Shown one piece after another: positions 1-6,191 of a stretch of 22,308 bases of DNA (positions are counted from its first letter, which is position 1; each line of letters begins with the position of its first letter). Made by a program: the position numbers and the translations under genes. Origin of the DNA: Phoenicibacter sp963592435 (GTDB lineage Bacteria > Actinomycetota > Coriobacteriia > Coriobacteriales > Eggerthellaceae); the NCBI GenBank assembly GCA_963592435.1, contig CAVAWT010000028.1, positions 1 to 22,308 of the forward strand, written 5' to 3'. Below the pieces are notes generated by a model, which saw only the letters and a program-made list of their open reading frames with translations, had not been told where the DNA came from and did not search any database.

Positions 1-417
1 TTTCCAACAGACGGCAAGTATATCCTCGACGGCAAGCGTCTGATAATTTGTCAAAGCAACGCTCTCACAGAGGAGCTCGAAGCGAAATATCCAAAAGCAG
101 AGGTTAACCCGCTTGGATATTGGAGTGGTGGCACAAACGTCGACACAGGTGCTACGAACAGAAAACTTGGAAGCGACTTAGGTGACGCAATCACAGGTGG
201 TGGCATTCACGGCAAGGACCTCTCCAAGGCAGATGTGACGCTTAACATCTACGCTCATTTGCTTGCACAAGAGGACGGCAAAGAACACACCTTCGTTTGT
301 GCGATTGGTGACACGCATGTGTGCGGCAGACCTTACGCAGACATCGTGGCTTACGTTCGCTGTTACATCGCGTCAATCGGTGGCTTTGAGAAGTTAGCAG
401 AATGGGGGCTTGTGTAA
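1..417 (+). CDS. metK: Phage-type S-adenosylmethionine synthetase, C-terminal part (5' end outside window)
   Basis: The frame is open from the first base to TAA at 415-417, giving 138 visible residues of a gene that starts upstream. Methionine adenosyltransferase makes S-adenosylmethionine from methionine and ATP in the cytoplasm. The visible part contains a stretch like the family's phosphate-binding loop (GGGIHGKDLSKAD, compare the cellular GGxFSGKDPTKVD), preceded by a Gly/Thr-rich segment (TNVDTGATNRKLGSD) and followed by CAIGDT near the C-terminus, where cellular MetK has an AIG motif. It ends GGFEKLAEWGL. The divergence from cellular MetK fits the phage-encoded group rather than a host housekeeping gene. 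The next gene, a methyltransferase, starts at the base after the stop, so SAM synthesis and SAM use are translationally linked. The internal ATG at 235 lies inside the fold and is not the start. Confidence 0.8.
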   Translation, partial: FPTDGKYILDGKRLIICQSNALTEELEAKYPKAEVNPLGYWSGGTNVDTGATNRKLGSDLGDAITGGGIHGKDLSKADVTLNIYAHLLAQEDGKEHTFVCAIGDTHVCGRPYADIVAYVRCYIASIGGFEKLAEWGLV

Positions 418-1647
418 ATGAACGTATCAACAACGACCACGTTTGAGTTAATAGACCCCGCAGAACTTGTGCCTTATGTGAACAACGCAAGAACGCACTC
501 TGACGAGCAGATTGCGAAACTTCGTGCGTCACTCCGTGAGTTCGGTTTCGTGAGCCCAATTGTCATTGACGCTGACAAAAACGTGCTTGTAGGTCATGGA
601 CGACTCAAGGCGGCTCAACTTGAGGGCTTAGAGAAAGTGCCATGCGTTTTGGCAGAGCACTTAACTGAAGCGCAAAAGAAAGCATACATCATAGCCGACA
701 ATCGCATGGCAGAAGATGCAGGTTGGGACAGTGAGCTTTTGCGCATTGAGCTAGAAGAACTCGAAAACTTATCGTTTGACCTTGCGCTCACAGGCTTTGA
801 CGGTGCTGACCTTGATAAACTTCTCGTACTTGACGATGAGATTGAAGAGGAAGACTTTGACGTTGACGCTGAGCTTGAACGCCCACCTCTCACAAAGACA
901 GGCGACGTTTGGCATCTAGGTGAACACACGCTTATTTGTGGCGACGCAACTCAAGCTGAAACCTATTCACGCCTGCTGGCAGACAAACGTGTCAACCTTG
1001 TGGTTACAGACCCGCCTTACAACGTGAACTATCAATCATCTGCTGGCAAGATTAAAAACGACAACATGGCAGACGATGCGTTCTATGACTTTTTGCTCTC
1101 TGCTTTCAAAAATGCGGAAAGTGCCATGGCAGACGACGCTTCTATATATGTGTTCCACGCAGACACTGAAGGCTTGAACTTCAGACGTGCTTTTAAGGAC
1201 GCTGGCTTTTACTTGAGCGGCACATGCATTTGGAAGAAGAACTCGCTTGTGCTTGGTCGCTCACCTTACCAGTGGCAACACGAGCCTTGCCTTTATGGCT
1301 GGAAGCAAAAAGGCAAACACGCGTGGTATGCAGACAGAAAACAAACCACGATATGGGAGTTCGACAGACCTAAAAAGTCAGCCGACCACCCAACCATGAA
1401 GCCGATTGCTCTCATGGCTTATCCGATTAAGAACTCAACTATGAGCGGATGTTTGGTGCTAGACCCATTTTCTGGAAGTGGCTCAACACTTCTTGCTTGC
1501 GTTGAAACTGAGCGAGTGTTTTGTGGAGTCGAGCTTGAAGAGAAATATTGCGACGTTACCGTGAAGCGATATATCGAACGCACTGGCTCAACAGACAACA
1601 TCACAGTTGAGCGCGACGGCAAGACGATTAAATTCGATGATTTGTAA
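418..1647 (+). CDS. DNA methyltransferase (N6-adenine/N4-cytosine type) with N-terminal ParB-like domain
   Basis: This is a 409-residue protein. Residues 9-115 are a ParB/Srx-type N-terminal domain (GHGRLKAA at 59-66 and ADNRMAEDAGWD around 93-104). An acidic linker (about 138-155) leads to an amino-methyltransferase domain. That domain has the catalytic DPPY motif at 198-201, preceded by VVT, and the SAM-binding motif DPFSGSGST at 349-357. Motif IV before motif I is the beta-class order. It should transfer a methyl group from SAM to the exocyclic amine of A or C; DPPY slightly favours adenine. The target sequence cannot be read off. The ATG follows the metK stop directly (GTGTAAATG), so coupled translation is likely. 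The ParB-MTase fusion is common in Gram-positive prophages. No restriction endonuclease partner is adjacent, so it looks like a solitary protective enzyme. Confidence 0.93.
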   Translation: MNVSTTTTFELIDPAELVPYVNNARTHSDEQIAKLRASLREFGFVSPIVIDADKNVLVGHGRLKAAQLEGLEKVPCVLAEHLTEAQKKAYIIADNRMAEDAGWDSELLRIELEELENLSFDLALTGFDGADLDKLLVLDDEIEEEDFDVDAELERPPLTKTGDVWHLGEHTLICGDATQAETYSRLLADKRVNLVVTDPPYNVNYQSSAGKIKNDNMADDAFYDFLLSAFKNAESAMADDASIYVFHADTEGLNFRRAFKDAGFYLSGTCIWKKNSLVLGRSPYQWQHEPCLYGWKQKGKHAWYADRKQTTIWEFDRPKKSADHPTMKPIALMAYPIKNSTMSGCLVLDPFSGSGSTLLACVETERVFCGVELEEKYCDVTVKRYIERTGSTDNITVERDGKTIKFDDL

Positions 1648-1654
1648 GGCAAAT

Positions 1655-2935
1655 ATGGCAGATACATTAACGCTTGGCAGTCTCTTTGACGGCTCGGGTG
1701 GCTTTCCGCTCTCCGCTCAAATTCTGGGCATAAAACCCGTGTGGGCATCTGAGATTGAGCCGTTCCCGTGCCGTGTTACTGAAGTGCGATTTCCTGAAAT
1801 GGAACACTTCGGAGACGTGAGCAAGTTAAACGGTGCAACCTTGCCACCAGTTGACATCTTAACGCTTGGCTCTCCTTGCCAAGATTTGAGCATTGCTGGC
1901 ACACGCAAGGGACTGCAAGGTTCACGCTCGAGCCTTTTTTATGAAGCGATGCGAGTGGTAAAAGAAATGAGGTTAAAGACGAATGGCAACTATCCACGAT
2001 TTGTGGTGTGGGAGAACGTCACGGGTGCGCTCACGTCGAACGCGGGCGCAGACTTCCAAGCGGTCGTCGAGACCTTTTGCAAGACAGCAGACGAAAAACT
2101 ATCTGTTCCTCGACCTTGCAAATGGACAGGAGCAGGTGAAGTCGTGGGTGACAACTTCTCGTTTTGCTGGCGGGTGCTCAACGCTCAATACTGGGGAGTG
2201 CCCCAGCGTCGCAGAAGAATCTACGCTGTCGCAGATTTTGGAAGTGAGCGTGCCCGAGAGATATTACTTAACAGAAATAGCGTGTGCGTCAATTTTAAAG
2301 AGAGCCAGCACGCGTGGCAAACGCCTGCCAGAACCTCTGCTTCAAGCACTGCAAGCCCAAGCGAAGATGTGACGTGTTTTGACGTGCGCCTATCTTCCTT
2401 AAACACGAAAAATGTGCGAAACAAGGTATATGAAACAAGCACTTCTCGCACGCTTAACACTGGCGCAAACTCACCAACGTCAAATCAAGGTGCGCTTTGC
2501 ATAGTTGAGAAAAACAAGTGCTTTGCGACATCGAAGAATTCGTTTCACACAAGCGTGCAAAGCGATGTCGCAGACACGCTTGTTGCGACCGATTATAAAG
2601 ACCCACCTCGCGTGAGTGCACAGCGTGATGAATATCGCATTCGCAAGCTCACCCCTCGTGAGTGCGCACGCTTGCAGGGCTTTTCAGCTTGGTGGTGTGA
2701 CGGCTTGGAAGATAAAAACCCAACGCAGAGCGAAATAAATAAGTGGCGTGAGATTTTCGCTGAGCACGCTCGAGTTCAAGGCAAAAGCAGAACCAGCAAG
2801 ACCGACGCTGAGATTAAACGCTGGCTTTCAAGCCCTGCAAGCGACACAGCAGAATACAAAATGTGGGGCAACGGAGTGGCACTTCCGTGTGTTCTGTTCG
2901 TGCTTGAAGGTATACAAAAATTAGTTCAAAAATAG
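1655..2935 (+). CDS. DNA (cytosine-5-)-methyltransferase
   Basis: This is a 426-residue C5-cytosine methyltransferase with the diagnostic motifs in order: SAM-binding SLFDGSGGF (9-17), the catalytic loop GSPCQDLS with Cys75, ENV at 120-122, QRRRR at 184-188, RKLTPRECARLQGF at 330-343, and GNG at 405-407. The variable stretch between motifs VIII and IX (about 205-325) is the target-recognition region. It contains degenerate repeats of the type TLNTG...NQG and TLVATDYKDPP, as in other phage enzymes of this group. The start at 1655 lies 8 bases after the previous stop, with a weak TAAGG. In-frame upstream ATGs at 1607 and 1640 would overlap the previous gene and extend beyond the conserved N-terminus. 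No cognate endonuclease or very-short-patch repair gene is next to it. The gene closes the modification block; a promoter-like element follows. Confidence 0.95.
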   Translation: MADTLTLGSLFDGSGGFPLSAQILGIKPVWASEIEPFPCRVTEVRFPEMEHFGDVSKLNGATLPPVDILTLGSPCQDLSIAGTRKGLQGSRSSLFYEAMRVVKEMRLKTNGNYPRFVVWENVTGALTSNAGADFQAVVETFCKTADEKLSVPRPCKWTGAGEVVGDNFSFCWRVLNAQYWGVPQRRRRIYAVADFGSERAREILLNRNSVCVNFKESQHAWQTPARTSASSTASPSEDVTCFDVRLSSLNTKNVRNKVYETSTSRTLNTGANSPTSNQGALCIVEKNKCFATSKNSFHTSVQSDVADTLVATDYKDPPRVSAQRDEYRIRKLTPRECARLQGFSAWWCDGLEDKNPTQSEINKWREIFAEHARVQGKSRTSKTDAEIKRWLSSPASDTAEYKMWGNGVALPCVLFVLEGIQKLVQK

Positions 2936-2957
2936 TGAAAATAGTCGCGATTATCGC

Positions 2958-2986
2958 TTGCTATTTAGTTCCTTTAGAGTATTAAT
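2958..2986 (+). promoter_or_regulatory. Promoter-like element P1 (TTGCTA-N17-ATTAAT)
   Basis: TTGCTA at 2958-2963 and ATTAAT at 2981-2986 are separated by exactly 17 bases, as in a sigma-70/sigma-A promoter. A nearly identical element lies at 3577-3605, and the similarity extends into the spacer (AGTT...TTTA.GAG) and downstream (TTAATGTA). It would drive the two small genes at 3037-3528. The remainder of 2936-3036 holds only this element and the ribosome site AAGGAG at 3022-3027. Confidence 0.6.
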
Positions 2987-3036
2987 GTAGATACCAAAAC
3001 AGCAGGTCAGAGATACTTTTTAAGGAGTTGATACAC

Positions 3037-3291
3037 ATGAATAACAACATTAAACGAGGCGCGATTAGAATCCCTAAAAAAGACGAGGGATATTCCACTT
3101 ACATCTATTCGATGAAGCGATACGACGAGCCTTCTGAATTCGGAATTGACGGCGGCAGAATTTCAAAACTGACGCTTATCGACAAAGACACGGGCACCTT
3201 CGCTGCCAACTACGACAGAGATTGGGACATTGAGCCTGAAACCGAAGAAGCTGACATTGCAGTCGCAATTCTGATGATGAACCACAACTAA
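3037..3291 (+). CDS. Conserved small phage/mobile-element protein (SEFGIDGGRISKL family)
   Basis: This is an 84-residue protein of unknown function. Its most recognisable part is the central block EFGIDGGRISKL, followed by a beta-rich stretch ending NYDRDWDIEP and an acidic tail. I recognise this as a recurrent small family on Gram-positive phages and integrative elements (a DUF, possibly DUF7678); I have no function for it. There is no signal peptide or membrane segment. AAGGAG at 3022-3027 sits 9 bases before the ATG at 3037. The TTG at 3028 is in frame but too close to that ribosome site. It is first in a two-gene unit behind promoter P1. Confidence 0.75.
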   Translation: MNNNIKRGAIRIPKKDEGYSTYIYSMKRYDEPSEFGIDGGRISKLTLIDKDTGTFAANYDRDWDIEPETEEADIAVAILMMNHN

Positions 3292-3309
3292 GAAGCAAGG
3301 ACACAAACA

Positions 3310-3528
3310 ATGCAACCGATGAACGAAAGCACACTTAAACGCCTGCGTGAGCAATACCCAGAAGGCAAACGAGTTGAACTCGTGCAAATGGACGACCCAC
3401 AAGCACCTCCAGTTGGAACCCAGGGAACCGTCATAGGTGTTGACGACACAGGGTCTGTCTTGGTGAACTGGGACAGTGGCTCTGGTCTAAATGTGATTTA
3501 TGGGATTGACGTTATAAAGCCTTGTTAA
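3310..3528 (+). CDS. DUF4314 domain protein
   Basis: This is a 72-residue protein consisting almost entirely of a DUF4314 domain: YPEGKRVELVQMDDPQAPPV (residues 15-34), then GTQGTVIGVDDTGSVLVNWD and a terminal GIDVIKPC. The pattern suggests a small five-stranded beta barrel like an SH3 or KOW fold. Members are common in phages and conjugative elements next to methyltransferase and terminase genes, with no established role; nucleic-acid binding is only a guess from the fold. It lies 18 bases after the preceding gene, with GCAAGGA about 10 bases upstream of the ATG. It is probably co-transcribed with that gene from P1 and ended by the hairpin at 3538. Confidence 0.85.
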   Translation: MQPMNESTLKRLREQYPEGKRVELVQMDDPQAPPVGTQGTVIGVDDTGSVLVNWDSGSGLNVIYGIDVIKPC

Positions 3529-3537
3529 CACCTTGAT

Positions 3538-3566
3538 AAATGCCCTTTGAACAGGCGTTTTATTTA
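3538..3566 (+). terminator. Probable Rho-independent terminator after the DUF4314 gene
   Basis: AAATGCC (3538-3544) pairs with GGCGTTT (3554-3560), with one G-T pair and a 9-base loop, followed by TATTTAAAAA. The stem is weak and the T-run short. Its position 10 bases after a stop and just before promoter-like element P2 supports a transcription-unit boundary. Confidence 0.5.
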
Positions 3567-3576
3567 AAAATAGTAC

Positions 3577-3605
3577 TTGCTATTAGTTGATTTAAGAGCG
3601 TTAAT
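3577..3605 (+). promoter_or_regulatory. Promoter-like element P2 (TTGCTA-N17-GTTAAT)
   Basis: TTGCTA at 3577-3582 and GTTAAT at 3600-3605 are again 17 bases apart, followed by GTA as in P1. The spacer shares AGTT and TTTA(A)GAG with P1. It would drive the genes at 3651 and 4104. Confidence 0.6.
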
Positions 3606-3650
3606 GTACGTGTCAACATTGATACAGATTAACGCAAAGGAGCAAAGAAA

Positions 3651-4091
3651 ATGACAACCGACAAGAACATTTTTGAAGAAGCTTACATCAAACTCGAAGA
3701 GGCAAAGAAAGCATACGATGCTGCAACCACTGAAGAAGAGAAAAAGCACGCACAAACACTATACGACAATGCAGGAAGCGACCTGCCTGAGAGCCGTGTG
3801 GCTCAGTTCATCGCTCGAAGCTACGTTGAAGCAAAAGAAAACGAAAACGACTACCTCGACTTTGCTGATGTTGTAAACCCCGAGGATGCAGGCGAGATTG
3901 TAAGTCTTCTAAAAGAAAACAACATCAAGCATTTTACATATTCTTCCACGTGGTCATCGGCTGTTAAAGCTTCTTGGGCGTTCCAAGAAGCAGGTTGCAA
4001 ACTTGAGGGCTTAGTTGAAATAAACGTGCCCACACACGCCTTTGCAAAACAAGGTTTTGATAAAACGCCAGCTTATCTATTTAGCCTTTAA
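3651..4091 (+). CDS. Conserved phage accessory protein of unknown function
   Basis: This is a 146-residue soluble protein. Residues 1-40 are a charged, probably coiled helix (EEAYIKLEEAKKAYDAATTEEEKK). The rest is a mixed alpha/beta domain (DFADVVNPEDAGEIVSLLKENNIKHFTYSSTWSSAVKASWAFQEAGCKLEGLVEIN) ending TPAYLFSL. Helix-then-strand pairs and the ...GLVEIN...PAYLF ending resemble an uncharacterised family seen beside terminase genes in Gram-positive phages (a DUF, possibly DUF7698). No catalytic motif is evident. AAAGGAG ends 9 bases before the ATG. It is first in the unit behind P2, and its TAA overlaps the ribosome site of the next gene. Confidence 0.75.
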   Translation: MTTDKNIFEEAYIKLEEAKKAYDAATTEEEKKHAQTLYDNAGSDLPESRVAQFIARSYVEAKENENDYLDFADVVNPEDAGEIVSLLKENNIKHFTYSSTWSSAVKASWAFQEAGCKLEGLVEINVPTHAFAKQGFDKTPAYLFSL

Positions 4092-4103
4092 GGAGCGCAC
4101 ATC

Positions 4104-4364
4104 ATGAAAATGTCATACAAAGAAAAAGAAAGACCAGTAAGCAAGAAAGAATATAAAAAGCTTGTTGAGATTGCACTTGAGACAATCCCCTCAATTGAGG
4201 ACAGAGGTGATTTAGATTCAAGGATGTGTGATAGCGAGGACTTTTTTGAAACCGCTGTGTGGTGTTTAGAAACAGCACTCATTGATGCCTATGTTTTAGG
4301 CAAGCAAGAAGGTGTGAAACTTGCAACCAAGAAACTGGATAAAGAAATAACAGTCGGTCGGTAG
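4104..4364 (+). CDS. Small DUF6900-like protein
   Basis: This is an 86-residue, largely helical protein. The core (residues 14-68) reads as helix, acidic loop LDSRMCDSEDFFETAVW, then helix ALIDAYVLGKQEG, which resembles the DUF6900 pattern (L.T..SDS.DF...AVW.I..AL.AAY..G). The assignment is from memory of the pattern and the function is unknown. AAGGAG at 4090-4095 lies 8 bases before the ATG at 4104. Its final codons and stop (GGTCGGTAG, 4356-4364) are also the 5' arm of a 9-bp hairpin in the leader downstream, so the ribosome finishing this gene could affect folding of that leader. Confidence 0.75.
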   Translation: MKMSYKEKERPVSKKEYKKLVEIALETIPSIEDRGDLDSRMCDSEDFFETAVWCLETALIDAYVLGKQEGVKLATKKLDKEITVGR

Positions 4365-4439
4365 AATCCACCTTGTAGAAGCTGCCGACCTTGTAAACAA
4401 GGCTGAGACTTCACTCACCTGGATGACCCAGCCTTTGTT
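4356..4439 (+). ncRNA. Candidate structured leader between the DUF6900-like gene and terL
   Basis: The 152-base gap has no gene but carries unusual pairing. GGTCGGTAG (4356-4364) pairs with CTGCCGACC (4382-4390) over 9 bp with one G-T. AACAAGGCTG (4396-4405) pairs with CAGCCTTTGTT (4429-4439) over 10 bp with a single bulge. An alternative hairpin CCTTG-TAAA-CAAGG (4389-4402) shares bases with both, so the folds exclude one another. TCACCT (4415-4420) can pair with AGGTGA (4496-4501) in the terL ribosome site. A terminator follows at 4462. The pattern suits a cis-acting leader or a packaging (cos/pac) region. No known riboswitch class was recognised. Confidence 0.4.
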
Positions 4440-4461
4440 AAATAAATTATAACCCTTTGCA

Positions 4462-4492
4462 AGCCTTGAACCCTCAAGGCTCTTTTTATTTT
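4462..4492 (+). terminator. Rho-independent terminator just upstream of terL
   Basis: AGCCTTGA (4462-4469) and TCAAGGCT (4474-4481) form a perfect 8-bp stem with a 4-base loop, followed by CTTTTTATTTT. The terL ribosome site AGGAGG starts at 4493, directly after the T-run. It ends the accessory-gene unit or acts as an attenuator ahead of packaging genes. Confidence 0.85.
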
Positions 4493-4516
4493 AGGAGGTG
4501 ATGACCTATTTCCAAA

Positions 4517-6118
4517 ATGCGAAAGTTAAAGAACTACAAGCAGACGCGTTTTGCACTGCCGAGCAGTCACTACGATAAAGGTGCGGCTGACTTCGCTGTT
4601 GCTTTCATCGAGAGCCTAAAGCACACCAAAGGCACGTGGTCGGGTGAGCCTTTCGAGTTAATTGATTGGCAAGAGCAAATTGTGCGTGATGTGTTTGGAA
4701 CGATTAAAGATAACGGTTATCGCCAGTTCAACACGGCTTACGTTGAAATTCCTAAAAAGCAAGGCAAGTCGGAGTTGGCTGCAGCCATCGCCCTTTTGCT
4801 ATGCTGTGCAGACGGTGAAGAGAGAGCCGAGGTTTATGGATGTGCGGCAGACAGACAGCAGGCAACAATCGTTTTTGATGTTGCGGCTGACATGGTTCGC
4901 ATGTGCCCAGCACTTTCTCGCAGAGTGAAAATCCTCTCGTCACAAAAGCGGATAATTTATAAACCCACGAACAGCTTTTATCAAGTGCTATCTGCTGAAG
5001 CGTACTCAAAGCATGGCTTTAATATCTCAGGCGTTGTGTTTGACGAACTTCACACTCAACCCAATCGCGCTCTGTTTGACGTTATGACAAAAGGCTCGGG
5101 CGATGCAAGAACTCAACCGCTCTATTTCTTGATTACAACGGCTGGCACAGATACAAACTCAATCTGCTATGAAACGCACGCAAAAGCACTCGATATATTA
5201 GAGGGCAGAAAACACGACTCGACATTCTACCCTGTGATATATGGAGCAGGTTCTGAGGCAGACTGGACGAGCGAAAAGGTGTGGCGCAAAGCCAATCCCT
5301 CGCTTGACATCACGGTTGGCATTGACAAGGTTCGAGCAGCCTGTGAGTCTGCAAAGCAAAACCCAGCAGAAGAGAATGCGTTTAGACAACTGCGTCTGAA
5401 CCAGTGGGTCAAACAATCAGTTCGCTGGATGCCGATGGATAAGTGGGATGCGTGTGACAGAAAGCTTGACATGGCATCACTTGAAGGACGCTTTTGTTTT
5501 GGTGGCCTTGACCTATCGTCAACCACCGACCTCACGGCTTTTAGTTTGGTGTTCCCTCCCACAGACACAGACGATGCCTACACGGTGCTTCCTTACTTTT
5601 GGGTGCCTGAAGACACGTTAGATGTGAGAGTCAAGAAAGACCACGTGAACTATGACGTTTGGGCACGTCAAGGCTTTATTCAAACGACTGAAGGCAACGT
5701 GGTTCACTACGGCTTTATCGAGCAGTTCATAGCTGAACTTGGTGAGAAATACGACATCCGCGAGATTGCGTTTGACCGCTGGGGTGCTGTTCAGATGGTG
5801 CAAAACCTAGACGCTCTCGGCTTTAAGGTGGTTGCCTTTGGGCAGGGTTTTAAAGATATGTCACCTGCCACAAAAGAACTCATGAAACTTGTGCTAGAAA
5901 AGCGAATCGTTCATGGCGGACACCCCGTGCTTCGCTGGAACATGGATAACATTTTTATCCGACGAGACCCTGCTGGCAACATCAAGGCAGACAAAGAAAA
6001 GTCAACTGAAAAGATAGACGGAGCGATTGCCACGATTATGGCACTCGACAGAGCCATTCGATACGAGCCTGTTGAGGTAGGTTCTGTCTATGACGAGCGA
6101 GGTCTTTTCGTAATTTAA
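4517..6118 (+). CDS. terL: Terminase large subunit
   Basis: This is a 533-residue ATPase-nuclease motor that packages DNA into proheads (Terminase_1 type). The N-terminal ATPase has a Walker A-like loop EIPKKQGKSE (77-86) and Walker B VVFDELH with Asp176-Glu177, followed by the coupling segment LITTAGTD (205-212). The C-terminal RNase H-like nuclease has the acidic residues expected: Asp332 in LDLSSTTD, Asp420 in AFDRW, and Asp501 in KIDGAIA. The length is normal and the frame intact. The ATG at 4517 is 18 bases after AGGAGG (4493-4498), unusually far. The ATG at 4501 is in another frame and opens only a 25-codon ORF. ATT at 4508 would be in frame at ideal spacing, a possible non-standard start. 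No recognisable small terminase gene precedes it. Confidence 0.97.
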   Translation: MRKLKNYKQTRFALPSSHYDKGAADFAVAFIESLKHTKGTWSGEPFELIDWQEQIVRDVFGTIKDNGYRQFNTAYVEIPKKQGKSELAAAIALLLCCADGEERAEVYGCAADRQQATIVFDVAADMVRMCPALSRRVKILSSQKRIIYKPTNSFYQVLSAEAYSKHGFNISGVVFDELHTQPNRALFDVMTKGSGDARTQPLYFLITTAGTDTNSICYETHAKALDILEGRKHDSTFYPVIYGAGSEADWTSEKVWRKANPSLDITVGIDKVRAACESAKQNPAEENAFRQLRLNQWVKQSVRWMPMDKWDACDRKLDMASLEGRFCFGGLDLSSTTDLTAFSLVFPPTDTDDAYTVLPYFWVPEDTLDVRVKKDHVNYDVWARQGFIQTTEGNVVHYGFIEQFIAELGEKYDIREIAFDRWGAVQMVQNLDALGFKVVAFGQGFKDMSPATKELMKLVLEKRIVHGGHPVLRWNMDNIFIRRDPAGNIKADKEKSTEKIDGAIATIMALDRAIRYEPVEVGSVYDERGLFVI

Positions 6119-6151
6119 GACATCGCAAAACATAATGACGTTTAGCAAATT

Positions 6152-6176
6152 AGCACCTTACAAGGTGCTTTTTTAT
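6152..6176 (+). terminator. Rho-independent terminator between terL and the portal gene
   Basis: GCACCT (6153-6158) pairs with AGGTGC (6163-6168) around the loop TACA, followed by TTTTTTTAT. The portal ribosome site AGGAGG starts a few bases later (6181-6186). The arrangement copies the one in front of terL, including TTAGGAGGT after the T-run. Confidence 0.8.
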
Positions 6177-6191
6177 CTTAGGAGGTAATTT

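Noticed and set aside
242..559. Reverse-strand ORFs across the modification block
   Set aside because: They lie opposite strongly supported methyltransferase and metK frames, have no ribosome sites, and encode low-complexity Ser/Arg-rich products typical of antisense shadows.
4365..4516. tRNA or known riboswitch in the terL leader
   Set aside because: No cloverleaf, TTCGANNC-type T-loop or class-specific riboswitch core could be found; it is kept only as a candidate structured leader.
4501..4578. 25-codon ORF opening at ATG 4501
   Set aside because: It overlaps terL in another frame and the AGGAGG is only 2 bases away, too close for efficient initiation. It is mentioned only as a possible regulatory ORF.
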